The notes beneath the pieces are model-generated. The model had not been told where the DNA came from, did not search any database, and saw nothing but the letters and a program-made list of their open reading frames with translations. A program made the translations under genes and the position numbers. DNA of 64,000 nt from CAZOOK01 sp964581385 (GTDB taxonomy: Bacteria > Pseudomonadota > Gammaproteobacteria > Nevskiales > Nevskiaceae), in assembly GCA_964581385.1 (NCBI GenBank), contig CAZOOK010000020.1:48013-112012 (forward strand), written 5' to 3'. Shown here one piece after another: positions 1 to 9,338 of this stretch; position 1 is the first letter of the stretch; the number at the start of each line of letters is the position of its first letter.

Positions 1-34
1 GCTCACGACCGCCGCGGCACTCCAGCTCTGCCAA

Positions 35-1327
35 TCAGTCGAAAGGATTCCTCAGCACGATCGTGTGCTCGCGATCCGGGCCGGTCGAAATGATCGCCAC
101 TTCAGCGCCGGTCACTTCCTCGACGCGCTTCAGATAAGCCCGAGCGGCAGCCGGTAAATCCTCGTAGCGGCGTGTGCCAAACGTCGATTGCTTCCAGCCC
201 GGCACGTCCTCATAAACCGGCTCGACCGCCGCCAGGCCTTCGGCACCGATGGGCACCGTTTCGACCTTGCGGCCGTCCACTTTGTAGCCCGTGCAGATGC
301 GTACCGTGTCCATGCCGTCGAGTATGTCGAGCTTGGTTACGCACAATCCAGACACGCTGTTATTGAAAATTGAGCGCCGCGCGGCGACGGCATCGAACCA
401 ACCGCAGCGTCGCGGACGCCGGGTCACGGTACCGTATTCGTCGCCCTTGTCGCGGATCGACTGGCCGATCTCGTTCTCGAGTTCGGTCGGAAACGGACCA
501 CCCCCGACGCGTGTCGCGTAGGCCTTGACGATGCCCAGCACGTAATCGAGTGCGCGCGGGCCGACGCCGGTGCCGGTGGCGGCTCCGCCGGCGGTGGTAT
601 TGCTCGAAGTGACGTAGGGATAAGTGCCGTGGTCGATATCGAGCATGGCGCCCTGCGCACCTTCGAACAGCACGTTGTGGCCAGCCACCAGATGCCGTCG
701 CAGCAGTTCGGTGACGTCGGCGACCATCGGCCGCAGTGCGTCGGCAAAAGTCAGACAGGCGTCCAGCGTTTTCTGGAAATCGACCGGCGTGTCTTTGAAA
801 TACTGAGTGAGCACGAAGTTGTGGTAATCGAGCACTTCGCCGAGCTTGGCAGCGAGCCGCTCACGATGGAACAGGTCGCCGACGCGCACCGCACGCCGCG
901 CCACCTTGTCCTCGTAGGCGGGACCAATGCCGCGGCCAGTAGTGCCGATCTTGGCGTCGCCGCGCGCGCGCTCGCGTGCCTGGTCGAGCTTGATGTGATG
1001 CTCAAGGATCAGCGGTGTGGCTTCCGAAATCTTCAGGCGAGCGCGCACCGGAATGCCGCGCGCCTCCAGTCCCTGGATTTCCTCAAGCAGGCGCGGCACG
1101 AACAGCACCACGCCGTTGCCGATCAAACACTCGACGTCGTCACGCATGATCCCCGAAGGAATCAGGTTCAGCGCGGTCTTCACACCGTTGATGACCAGCG
1201 TGTGCCCAGCATTGTGGCCGCCCTGGAAACGTACGACCGCCTGGCAGCGATCGGTGAGCAGGTCCACGACCTTGCCCTTGCCCTCGTCACCCCACTGGGC
1301 GCCAATAACGACGACCGATTTGCCCAT
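35..1327 (-). CDS. purA: adenylosuccinate synthetase
   Basis: Catalyses the GTP-dependent joining of IMP and aspartate to adenylosuccinate, the first committed step from IMP to AMP, in the cytoplasm. The protein begins MGKSVVVIGAQWGDEGKGK, with the GDEGKGK phosphate loop, followed by GGHNAGHT near residue 40 and the TGRGIGPAYEDK segment; the length of 430 residues is standard for the family. The reading frame stays open about 115 codons further upstream, but that part has no similarity to the family, so the ATG at 1327 was chosen. It is the last gene of the leftward cluster, behind hisZ, an order common in gammaproteobacteria. Confidence 0.97.
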   Translation of the reverse strand: MGKSVVVIGAQWGDEGKGKVVDLLTDRCQAVVRFQGGHNAGHTLVINGVKTALNLIPSGIMRDDVECLIGNGVVLFVPRLLEEIQGLEARGIPVRARLKISEATPLILEHHIKLDQARERARGDAKIGTTGRGIGPAYEDKVARRAVRVGDLFHRERLAAKLGEVLDYHNFVLTQYFKDTPVDFQKTLDACLTFADALRPMVADVTELLRRHLVAGHNVLFEGAQGAMLDIDHGTYPYVTSSNTTAGGAATGTGVGPRALDYVLGIVKAYATRVGGGPFPTELENEIGQSIRDKGDEYGTVTRRPRRCGWFDAVAARRSIFNNSVSGLCVTKLDILDGMDTVRICTGYKVDGRKVETVPIGAEGLAAVEPVYEDVPGWKQSTFGTRRYEDLPAAARAYLKRVEEVTGAEVAIISTGPDREHTIVLRNPFD

Positions 1328-1406
1328 GAACGCTTGCTCCGAAAATCCCGCGGTCACCGCGCGCGCAGGCGCGCCGTGCGGTCGGGTTGATTGATATAGA
1401 CCTGCT

Positions 1407-2393
1407 CTACACCTGCGCGCCGAGACGCAGCAGTTCGTTGATATCGGCTGAAAATCCCGTAGCCGGCCGCGCATGCCCGAATTCGTGTCCGACACCATCG
1501 TAGCGCCCGCCGCGCGCCAGCTCGCGGCCATGTCCGGGCACGAATGCCGCGAATACCAGCCCGGTCTGGTAACGATAGCCGCGCAGCTCCGCCAGATCGA
1601 TATGCAGTGCCACCTCTGGCGCCACGCGCTGGAGTTCCGCCACCGCCTGCTCCAGCGCGGACAGCGCTTCGGCAATTGCCGGATCGGCCGCTCCCAGCAC
1701 CGTGTGTGCGCGGATCAGCACGGAGATTCCACCATTCAGATCCATCAGCGCCGCGAATGGCCGGAGAATTTCGTCAGCCAGCCGGTGCGCAGCGGCGAAA
1801 TCGCGCAAATCAGGCTGCGATTTGCGCTGCAGGATATCGAACAACGTGGCTTCGTCGTCCGCGTCCAGACCGAGCTTGGCGATGACTGCGCGATAAATAC
1901 CGACATGACCGAGATCAATGTGAATATCGCGCAATCCGGCCAGCTGCAGTGTATCGAGCATCAGGCGCAGGATTTCGAGATCGGCATCCAGCCGCGCCTC
2001 GCCGAAGATTTCGCAGCCGACCTGGCGCGGCGCGCGTGAACCGCCGAGGCTGTCCGGTTGCGTGCGCAGCACGGTGCCGAGATAGCACAGCCGCACCACC
2101 GGCATCGCCGAAAATTGGCGCGCCGCAATGCGTGCGGCCTGCGGCGTCATGTCGGCACGAAGGCCCAGCAAACGTCCGCCGGCGGGATCGGTGAACTTGA
2201 AGGTCTGGCGCTCGAGGTCGGAACCGGCACCGGTCAGCAGCGCGTCGAGATGTTCGATCAGTGGCGGCAACACCAATTCATAAGCGGATGCACGATAGTG
2301 ATCGAGCAGCGCGCGCCGCAAGGCCTCCAGGCGCCACGACATCGGCGGCAAAGATTCCTCGACGCCATCCGGCAACATCCATAAGCCGCTCAT
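1407..2393 (-). CDS. hisZ: ATP phosphoribosyltransferase regulatory subunit HisZ
   Basis: HisZ is a catalytically inactive histidyl-tRNA synthetase paralogue that pairs with the short HisG in histidine biosynthesis. The sequence has the class II synthetase-like core (GLRADMTPQAARIAA around residue 90, a YLGTVLRTQP-type segment after it) in about 328 residues, shorter than a true HisRS and without an anticodon-binding domain. The start at MSGLWMLPDG is preferred because its ATG overlaps the stop of the upstream DUF2065 gene (ATGA), implying translational coupling. Its presence predicts a short-form HisG elsewhere in the genome. Confidence 0.93.
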   Translation of the reverse strand: MSGLWMLPDGVEESLPPMSWRLEALRRALLDHYRASAYELVLPPLIEHLDALLTGAGSDLERQTFKFTDPAGGRLLGLRADMTPQAARIAARQFSAMPVVRLCYLGTVLRTQPDSLGGSRAPRQVGCEIFGEARLDADLEILRLMLDTLQLAGLRDIHIDLGHVGIYRAVIAKLGLDADDEATLFDILQRKSQPDLRDFAAAHRLADEILRPFAALMDLNGGISVLIRAHTVLGAADPAIAEALSALEQAVAELQRVAPEVALHIDLAELRGYRYQTGLVFAAFVPGHGRELARGGRYDGVGHEFGHARPATGFSADINELLRLGAQV

Positions 2394-2596
2394 AGAAACC
2401 ACTTGATGGCGCGCAGACACAGCAGGCCCACCGCCATGCCCGCGAGGCCGGCCATACGCAAGCTGCGATCATCCAGCTGCGCGAGCCGCATCATGCTTCC
2501 GCGGAATCGCCCCGGCGACACGAAAGGCATCATGCCCTCGATGACGACAATCAGCGCAAGCGCGCGCAGGATTTCCGCGGTCATGGACGCCATCAC
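2390..2596 (-). CDS. DUF2065 family small membrane protein (YjeT-like)
   Basis: A protein of about 68 residues with two hydrophobic segments (LRALALIVVIEGMMPFVSP and LRMAGLAGMAVGLLCLRAI) and a short polar middle, matching the DUF2065/YjeT family usually found after hflC. The function of the family is unknown. The first possible start is GTG at 2596, overlapping the hflC stop; ATG codons at 2593 and 2584 are alternatives. The gene overlaps both neighbours by a few bases, so it is clearly part of the hflK-hflC-hisZ transcription unit. Confidence 0.85.
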   Translation of the reverse strand: MMASMTAEILRALALIVVIEGMMPFVSPGRFRGSMMRLAQLDDRSLRMAGLAGMAVGLLCLRAIKWFL

Positions 2597-3474
2597 TTCT
2601 TCTTGGCACCGGCGTCCGGTGCACTGAAATAGCGGAAAAAGTCCGAATTCGGCTGCAGCACGAGCACATCCTGTTTGCTGCGGAAGGCATCGCGATAGGC
2701 GTTGAGCGAACGATAGAAACGATAGAACTCGGGATCCTGACCATAAGTGGCCGCGTAAATCTGCGCGGCCTTGGCATCGCCCTCGCCACGAATTTTCTCG
2801 GCGTCGCGATAGGCATTGGCGACCGTCACCTGCGCCTGACTGTCCGCTTCGACCTTCAGCTTGTCGGCCTGCTCCGCCCCCTTGGCCCGCAGTTCCGACG
2901 CCGTGCTCGCTTCATCGGCGCGCATGCGGTCGTACACCGCGTCATTAATCTTGTCGAGCAGATTGACATCCCTGATGTGCACGTCCAGCACCTCGATGCC
3001 CAATCCTTTCGCGGACTCCTGCACCGCATTCCGCAAATCGGTCGAGATCCCGCCATGATCATCGGCGATGATCTGACGCAAGGTTTTCGATCCGAGCTCG
3101 TCGCGTAGAGCGCTCGAAAGGAATGAGGAAAGACGATCGCCAGCGTTCATCTGCTGGCCGTTGGCGGCCGACCAGAAGGTCGCGGCATTGTCGATCTTCC
3201 ACTTCGCGTAATAACTGACGACAACCTCTTCCTTGTCCGCCGTCGAGATATTTTCGGTCTGATTGTCCAGCGTGCCTGCGCGTGCATCGAACTTGCGCAC
3301 GGCCTGCACGAACGGCAGCTTGAAGTGCACTCCGGGCCGCAGCGTAGCGTCGCTGACTTTTCCGAACTCAAACAGCAGAGCACATGTGCGCTGGTCAACC
3401 GTATAGATGCTGTCGTGGGCCGCGAACGCAAGTAGGGCCGCCAGCAACAGATAACCAATGGTCTGCTGCTTCAT
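2593..3474 (-). CDS. hflC: FtsH protease modulator HflC
   Basis: Membrane-anchored SPFH/prohibitin-domain protein that, with HflK, forms a large cage around FtsH and modulates proteolysis of membrane proteins. It has one N-terminal membrane segment (IGYLLLAALLAFAAHDSIY), then the band-7 domain beginning with the VDQRTCALLFEFGKV segment, and an Ala/Glu-rich helical C-terminal half. The length of 293 residues is normal. The start codon overlaps the hflK stop by one base, showing tight coupling. Confidence 0.96.
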   Translation of the reverse strand: MKQQTIGYLLLAALLAFAAHDSIYTVDQRTCALLFEFGKVSDATLRPGVHFKLPFVQAVRKFDARAGTLDNQTENISTADKEEVVVSYYAKWKIDNAATFWSAANGQQMNAGDRLSSFLSSALRDELGSKTLRQIIADDHGGISTDLRNAVQESAKGLGIEVLDVHIRDVNLLDKINDAVYDRMRADEASTASELRAKGAEQADKLKVEADSQAQVTVANAYRDAEKIRGEGDAKAAQIYAATYGQDPEFYRFYRSLNAYRDAFRSKQDVLVLQPNSDFFRYFSAPDAGAKKK

Positions 3475-4616
3475 CAGTGGCTCCCCCGGTCACGCGAGCG
3501 CAGCGAGTCATCGTTTGCCGCGCCGCCGCCGGGCGCGGACTGCGGCCGTTGTCCGCCGGATGAGGGTGCCGAACCCGGTCGCGCCGATTCCGCCGGCGCC
3601 CCAGCCTCCACCGTTCCCTTGAGCAGCTGCTCCAACGGGATGTTAATCACCGGATTGCCGCGATCCACATCCACCAGGATCTTGCTTGACTGGTTGAGCA
3701 CATCGCTTATCGCGTCCAGATAAAGCCGGTCGCGCGTCACCTGCGGCGCGCGACGGTATTCGGCAAGCAGTTCCGAAAAGCGCGCGGTATCGCCTTCCGC
3801 ACGCGCGATGACCTGGTCGCGGTACGCGGAAGCTTCTGCGAGGCGTCGCGAGGCGTCGCCGCGCGCGCGCGGCAGACGATCGTTGGCGTAGGCTTCTGCG
3901 TCGCTGCGGGCGCGACGCGCTTCTTCGCGCGCACGGCCCACGTCATCGAACGCGGCCTTCACTGGTTCCGGCGGCTGCGCCTGTTGCAGGCTGACGTCAG
4001 TCAGCACAAGCCCAGCCTTATAGCCATCGAGACGGTCCTGCAGCACATGGCGGGTCTGCTCAGCGATGCTCTGCCCGTCCTTGTCGAGCACATCGTTCAT
4101 CGCGCTGCCGCCGACGACTTCGCGCAGCGCGCTGGCGGTCGCCTGCTGAAGCGTGTTGTCCGGATCCTGCACATTGAACAGATAGTCCACCGCGGACGAC
4201 ACCCGGTACTGAACCGTAAGCGCGACATCAATGATGTTCTCGTCCTGCGTCAGTAGCGTCGAATGGGTGCTGACCGAACGCACGCCGCTGACATTGACTT
4301 TGATGACACTCTCGACCGGCCACGGAAAGTGCCAGCGGAAGCCGGGCTCATCCGTACCGGCATAAGCACCGAAGCGCAACACAACGCCGCGCTCCTGCTC
4401 ATCGACGGTATAGCAGCCGCTGATCAGCCAGACCAGCGCCAGCACCGGCAGCAGTAATCCAGCCAAGCCAGAAGCGCCGCGCTTGCCGCCGTTGGCAAGC
4501 CAGGAGCGGACCCGTTTAATCAGCGCCTCGACGTCCGGCGCACCGCCGCCGCGTTTGCCGCCGCCAGGCGGCGTATTCCACGGATCGCGCCCAGGACCGG
4601 GCTCGTTCCAAGCCAT
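3474..4616 (-). CDS. hflK: FtsH protease modulator HflK
   Basis: Partner of HflC in the periplasm-facing complex that controls FtsH. The order is: Gly/Pro-rich cytoplasmic N-terminus (MAWNEPGPGRDPWNTPPGGG, typical of HflK), a membrane segment near residues 48-68, an SPFH domain starting at YTVDEQERGVVLRFG, a charged helical region with repeated Glu/Arg/Ala, and a low-complexity Pro/Ser/Gly tail. It overlaps hflC downstream; a gap of 79 bp separates it from hflX, which may hold a promoter although no clear one was identified. Confidence 0.96.
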   Translation of the reverse strand: MAWNEPGPGRDPWNTPPGGGKRGGGAPDVEALIKRVRSWLANGGKRGASGLAGLLLPVLALVWLISGCYTVDEQERGVVLRFGAYAGTDEPGFRWHFPWPVESVIKVNVSGVRSVSTHSTLLTQDENIIDVALTVQYRVSSAVDYLFNVQDPDNTLQQATASALREVVGGSAMNDVLDKDGQSIAEQTRHVLQDRLDGYKAGLVLTDVSLQQAQPPEPVKAAFDDVGRAREEARRARSDAEAYANDRLPRARGDASRRLAEASAYRDQVIARAEGDTARFSELLAEYRRAPQVTRDRLYLDAISDVLNQSSKILVDVDRGNPVINIPLEQLLKGTVEAGAPAESARPGSAPSSGGQRPQSAPGGGAANDDSLRSRDRGSH

Positions 4617-4695
4617 TTAGTAAACTCCAGACAAAAAATCGGTCGCCGTCCGAAACGGGCTTCCAAACATAAGCCAATATTTGAGCCGGTCGATT

Positions 4696-5994
4696 TTATA
4701 CTTCCCCGACCGACGATGCGCGCGGCGGCACGTCCACACCCGCCGCCCGGCACAGTTCGAGCAGTCGCGCATGCGGGAGTCGCACCTGCAAATGTGAAGC
4801 GCCGTCGGCTGCGATTTCTTCGTGGCGCACGGCGTTCAGCGCGAATAACTGTGCGCGCAATCGCCCGGCACTCGGCGGCAGCACGATCTCGTCATCGATC
4901 GCTTCCGCAAACAGCCGCCGCGCGATCGCAGCCGGAAGCAAATCGAGGCCAGCGCCATTCTGCGCGGAAACGAAAGCAGATTGCGGCAGGCCGTCGGCGC
5001 CCACCTCGATGCGTGCGACTTCCCCTTCACGCAGATCAATCTTGTTTAACACCAGCAGGCGTGGCACCTCGCCGGCTCCAATTTCGTTCAATACCGCATC
5101 GACCTGCTCGATGCGCACGGCGTGTTCCGGATCGGCGGCATCAGCGACATGCAGCAGCAAGTCGGCTTCGCGCGCCTCTTCGAGCGTGGCGCGAAATGCC
5201 GCGACCAGATCATGCGGCAGATCGCGGATGAAGCCGACGGTGTCCGCGAGCGCAAGCGCTTCGCCGTTCGGCAGCGGCAGACGCCGAACCGTCGTATCCA
5301 GCGTCGCGAATAGCTGGCTCGATGCGAATGTGCCGGCACCGGTGAGCGCGTTGAACAGCGTCGACTTGCCGGCATTGGTATAGCCGACAATCGATACCGT
5401 GAGGGTACGGCTGCGTTCACGCGCGCGCCGACCGAGCGCACGCCGGCCACGAACTGTTTCCAGACGGCGCTTGAGCGTGGCGATACGATCGCGGATCAGG
5501 CGACGATCGATTTCAAGCTGCGTCTCACCAGGGCCGCGCAGACCGATGCCGCCCTTCTGCCGTTCGAGGTGAGTCCATCCACGCACCAGACGCGTCGCCA
5601 TGTGCTGAAGCTGTGCCAGTTCGACCTGCAATTTGCCTTCGTGCGAGCGTGCGCGCCGCGCGAAGATATCGAGTATCAGGCCGGTCCGGCCGACCACGCG
5701 GCAGGACAGACGTCTTTCGAGATTGCGCTCCTGGCTTGGCGAAAGCTCGTGATTGAAGATCGCGAGATCCGCCTGATGGTCGGCCACCGCCGCAGTAACT
5801 TCGTCGGCCTTGCCGCTGCCCACGAAGATACCGGGATCGGGCTTTTGCCGACGACCGCCAATAATCGAAACGATGTCGGCACCTGCCGAGCGCGCGAGAT
5901 CCTCGAATTCGCGCCGATCGGCATCGAAATCGGTGCCCGGGAACTCCAGATGAACCAGAACGGCGCGCTCGCCGCCGCGCGCGCGCTCAAACAT
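4696..5994 (-). CDS. hflX: ribosome-splitting GTPase HflX
   Basis: HflX binds the ribosome and helps split stalled or heat-damaged 70S particles. The N-terminal HflX domain (about residues 1-190) contains the GGRRQKPDPGIFVGSGK segment and the coiled Arg-rich stretch; the TRAFAC GTPase domain follows with G1 GYTNAGKS, G3 DTVGF and G4 NKID. The length is 432 residues. It lies just after hfq, the usual arrangement in the miaA-hfq-hflX cluster. Confidence 0.96.
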   Translation of the reverse strand: MFERARGGERAVLVHLEFPGTDFDADRREFEDLARSAGADIVSIIGGRRQKPDPGIFVGSGKADEVTAAVADHQADLAIFNHELSPSQERNLERRLSCRVVGRTGLILDIFARRARSHEGKLQVELAQLQHMATRLVRGWTHLERQKGGIGLRGPGETQLEIDRRLIRDRIATLKRRLETVRGRRALGRRARERSRTLTVSIVGYTNAGKSTLFNALTGAGTFASSQLFATLDTTVRRLPLPNGEALALADTVGFIRDLPHDLVAAFRATLEEAREADLLLHVADAADPEHAVRIEQVDAVLNEIGAGEVPRLLVLNKIDLREGEVARIEVGADGLPQSAFVSAQNGAGLDLLPAAIARRLFAEAIDDEIVLPPSAGRLRAQLFALNAVRHEEIAADGASHLQVRLPHARLLELCRAAGVDVPPRASSVGEV

Positions 5995-6018
5995 CCGGAT
6001 GCAGGACTGCGATGCGGC

Positions 6019-6273
6019 TCACGTATTGCCGGGTGTCGGCTCGTCAACTTCGCCGCTCTCCTGGATACGCACCGGACGCGCCGGCACGATCGTCGAGATC
6101 GCGTGCTTGTAAACCATCTGACTGACCGTGTTCTTGAGCAGTACGACAAACTGGTCGAAGGATTCAACGTGTCCCTGAAGCTTGATGCCGTTGACGAGAT
6201 AGATCGAAACCGGGATGCGTTCCTTACGCAGTGCGTTCAAAAACGGTTCCTGCAGGGTTTGGCCTTTTGACAT
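6019..6273 (-). CDS. hfq: RNA chaperone Hfq
   Basis: Hexameric Sm-like protein that pairs small RNAs with mRNAs. The 84-residue product starts MSKGQTLQEPFLNALRKERI and contains the Sm1 region (VSIYLVNGIKLQGHVESFD) and the Sm2 signature YKHAIST. The C-terminal tail is short. The frame is open 25 codons further upstream, but the ATG at 6273 matches the universal Hfq N-terminus and has an AAGG-type ribosome site about nine bases ahead. Confidence 0.97.
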   Translation of the reverse strand: MSKGQTLQEPFLNALRKERIPVSIYLVNGIKLQGHVESFDQFVVLLKNTVSQMVYKHAISTIVPARPVRIQESGEVDEPTPGNT

Positions 6274-6360
6274 TTTTTTTGACCTTGAAATTGTCCTGAA
6301 ATCTTTATTGGGAGACGCTAAAATTTTTTGAAAGACGCTTTTTGACATCGGCGGCGTCAG

Positions 6361-7389
6361 CTAATTCCGTAGGATATCACGCTGCGTTCCGGTTGCCGCC
6401 GCGGTGCAATCGAAATCCAGCAAGATGCGCTCAATAAGCCCCGTTAGGGCGGTTCCTGGCAGCCATTGCCAGCGTGATTCCGCGCGCAGCCACGTCATTT
6501 GTCTCTTGGCGTACTGGCGTGTCGCCGCAATTCCCCGTTGGATCGCTTCATTTAGTATGTATTCGCCGTCTAAATGTCGCCAAAGTTGGCGATAACCCAC
6601 CGCGCGCATTGATGGGAGACCAATATGAAGATCGCCCCTTGCGCGCAAACTGTGAACCTCTTCGATGAAGCCCGCATCGATCATCTGCATGAAGCGCGTC
6701 TCGATACGCGCATGCAAGTCGGAACGATCAGCCGGCGCAATGGCGTAGTGCAAAACCGGACCGCGCACACCTGCCGGTCGGGGCGCACCGAACAGGGCGC
6801 TCGCCGACTGGCCGGTCAGCTCGAAAATCTCCAATGCGCGCTGGATGCGTTGTGCGTCGTTTGGGTGCAGGCGGGCGGCGGTAACAGCATCGATCTCCGC
6901 GAGCCGCGTGTGCATGGCGGGCCAGCCGAGGCGGACGGCGGCAGCCTCAATGCGCGACCGCACCGTGGGATCAGCTGGCGGCAACTCGCTGAGCCCTTCA
7001 AACAACGCGCGAAAATAGAGCATGGTGCCTCCCACCAGCACCGGAATCCGTCCGCGGGCGCGAATGTCAGCGATGGCCGCTCCGGCATCCGTCGCAAACC
7101 GCGCCGCCGAATACGCCTGCAACGGATCGACGATGTCGATCAAATGATGCGAAACCCGTGCCTGCATTTCGCGATCGGGCTTGGCCGTACCGATGTCCAT
7201 ACCGAGATACACCTGTGCGGAATCGACACTGACGATCTCCGCGCCGCCCCGATCGGCAAGGCGTTCGCATAGCGCCAGCGCCAGTCGTGACTTGCCGGAG
7301 GCAGTCGGGCCAGCGATGGCGATCAGCGGGATATGAGAGAGGGATTCGGTGCCGGGCACGTTGTCAGTAGTGGATATTGGTTGCGCCAC
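6361..7389 (-). CDS. miaA: tRNA dimethylallyltransferase
   Basis: Transfers a dimethylallyl group to A37 of tRNAs reading UNN codons. Visible motifs are the P-loop GPTASGKS at about residues 28-35, the DSAQVYLGMDIGTAKP substrate segment, VGGTMLYFRAL, and the C-terminal TRQYAKRQMTWLR motif. The start is GTG at 7389, directly after the mutL stop, so the two genes are probably translated in sequence. The length of 342 residues includes an N-terminal extension of about 20 residues before the P-loop strand. Confidence 0.95.
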   Translation of the reverse strand: MAQPISTTDNVPGTESLSHIPLIAIAGPTASGKSRLALALCERLADRGGAEIVSVDSAQVYLGMDIGTAKPDREMQARVSHHLIDIVDPLQAYSAARFATDAGAAIADIRARGRIPVLVGGTMLYFRALFEGLSELPPADPTVRSRIEAAAVRLGWPAMHTRLAEIDAVTAARLHPNDAQRIQRALEIFELTGQSASALFGAPRPAGVRGPVLHYAIAPADRSDLHARIETRFMQMIDAGFIEEVHSLRARGDLHIGLPSMRAVGYRQLWRHLDGEYILNEAIQRGIAATRQYAKRQMTWLRAESRWQWLPGTALTGLIERILLDFDCTAAATGTQRDILRN

Positions 7390-9207
7390 TCATCGCCCGC
7401 GCAGGAACAGCCGATCGAGGTCGGATTTTGCAACCTGAACCCAGGTTGGCCGGCCATGGTTGCACTGGCCGGACAATTCCGTTGCTTCCATATCGCGCAG
7501 CAGCGCGTCCATTTCCGGTAATGTCAGGCGCCGATTGGCCTTGATGGCGGCACGGCAGGCCATGTTCGCCAGCACGCGATGCTGCGCATCGAGCGCTTCG
7601 CGGAAATGCTCGCGACTGTCGGCATCATCATCGTCGCGGCCGAGCGAGCGAATCAGCGCCGCGACATCCGTGCGGGCGAGAAGCGACGGCAAGGCACGAA
7701 CGGCAACCGATTCGATACCGGCACGATCGAGGACAATGCCGATGCGCTCAAATGCCTCGCGTTCGGTGTCGAGCCGATCGGCCTCCGCCTCACCGGTCCG
7801 GATCACCTGCGGTACGAGTAAGGTCTGTGCGGGAATCCGCCCAGCGGCCAGTTCAGTCTTGAATCGCTCGTAGACGACCCGTTCATGCGCGGCGTGCGCG
7901 TCCACCAGCACCAGCCCTTGCCGATTCTCGGCAAGGATGAATACACCGTGCAGCTGTGACAGGGCGCGTCCGAGGGAATGCTCTTCGAGAACTTCGGCCG
8001 CAGCGCCGACGGGATCCTGCTCCCGCGACAGCTGCGCATAGAGCGGCCACGCCGTCGCGCCGATCCCGGGCGCTGGCTCGCGAATCGTCGCCGACGCCGG
8101 CAAGCGTGAGGGAAAGTTTGCATAGCGCATCGGCGTCTGCACCGACATCACGGGATCCGCCGGGGTCTCGGCCAGCACCACGCGATGATGCAGCTCCGGA
8201 TCGGGCCGCACGCGCCGCAGTACCTGATGCACACAGCCAAACAGGAAGTCGTGGATCTGCGCGGACTGGCGGAAACGCACTTCGGTTTTCGCTGGATGGA
8301 CATTGACATCGACAGCAGCGGGATCGATCTCCAGAAACAATACGAACGCCGGATAGCGGGTGCTGTGCAGCACATCGTCATAAGCGCGGCGCAGCGCATG
8401 ACCGAGCAATTTGTCGCGCACGCTGCGGCCATTCACGTAGAAGAACTGCAAATCCGGCTGCGTACGCGCAAAGCTCGGCAGAGCCACCCAGCCGGACAGG
8501 CGCAGACCAGTGCGCGATTCGTCGAACTGAATTGCATTGGCGGCAAATTCCTCGCCGCAGACCGCGGCCAGCCGCGCCGCCAGGGAGAGCGCATCCGTCG
8601 CAGGAGCAAGATCGAGCACACGGCGACCGTTGTGCCGCAAAGTCAGGTGCAGATCGGCGCGCGACAACGCGAGCCGCCTCGCAAGCTGATCGATATGCCG
8701 GAATTCGGTGGACTCTGCACGCATGAATTTGCGGCGCGCGGGCGTGTTGAAAAACAGGTCGCGAATTTCGATGCTGGTACCGGTCGCGTGCGCGGCCGCC
8801 TGCGGCGCGGAATCGTCGATCGCACCCGCTCCGCGCAGACTCCAGCCGTGGTCTTCGTCGACCGTGCGTGACACCAGCAGCAAGCGCGAAACCGAGAGGA
8901 TGCTCGGCAAGGCTTCGCCGCGGAATCCGAAACTGGCGACACGTTCCAGATCGTCGAGGCTGGCGATTTTGCTGGTCGCATGGCGCGTCAACGCCAGCGC
9001 CAATTCGTTGCGCGCGATACCGGCACCATCGTCGCGGATGCGGATCAATCCCAGCCCGCCTTGCTCGACATCAATCTCGACTCGCCGTGCGCCGGCATCG
9101 AGACTGTTCTCGACCAGTTCCTTCACCACCGCCGCCGGCCGCTCGACGACCTCGCCGGCCGCGATCTGGTTGATGAGCTGCTCGGGCAACACGTGAATGG
9201 TGCTCAC
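7390..9207 (-). CDS. mutL: DNA mismatch repair protein MutL
   Basis: ATP-dependent matchmaker between MutS and downstream repair factors. The GHKL ATPase motifs are present: ENSLDAGA, DDGAGI, ATSKI and GFRGEALPSI in the first 110 residues; the C-terminal dimerisation domain includes NMACRAAIKANRRLT and ends with a HGRPTWVQV motif. No endonuclease DQHAxxERI motif was seen, the equivalent place reading DAHAAHERV, as in enteric MutL. The length is 605 residues. Confidence 0.96.
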   Translation of the reverse strand: MSTIHVLPEQLINQIAAGEVVERPAAVVKELVENSLDAGARRVEIDVEQGGLGLIRIRDDGAGIARNELALALTRHATSKIASLDDLERVASFGFRGEALPSILSVSRLLLVSRTVDEDHGWSLRGAGAIDDSAPQAAAHATGTSIEIRDLFFNTPARRKFMRAESTEFRHIDQLARRLALSRADLHLTLRHNGRRVLDLAPATDALSLAARLAAVCGEEFAANAIQFDESRTGLRLSGWVALPSFARTQPDLQFFYVNGRSVRDKLLGHALRRAYDDVLHSTRYPAFVLFLEIDPAAVDVNVHPAKTEVRFRQSAQIHDFLFGCVHQVLRRVRPDPELHHRVVLAETPADPVMSVQTPMRYANFPSRLPASATIREPAPGIGATAWPLYAQLSREQDPVGAAAEVLEEHSLGRALSQLHGVFILAENRQGLVLVDAHAAHERVVYERFKTELAAGRIPAQTLLVPQVIRTGEAEADRLDTEREAFERIGIVLDRAGIESVAVRALPSLLARTDVAALIRSLGRDDDDADSREHFREALDAQHRVLANMACRAAIKANRRLTLPEMDALLRDMEATELSGQCNHGRPTWVQVAKSDLDRLFLRGR

Positions 9208-9338
9208 CGGCGCACCTCACAGGCCGGCATCAGGCGAGGACTCGAACGAACAACGCCCGCAGTGCGACTGCAGCCGGAGCTGGGAGGCACGAAGAAGATT
9301 TTCCGCGGGACGGACGCGCACATTGTGCGCGCAGGATA

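Noticed and set aside
1328..1675. N-terminal extension of PurA by about 115 codons
   Set aside because: The extension is Arg/Trp-rich, overlaps hisZ, and does not match PurA; the family start is at 1327.
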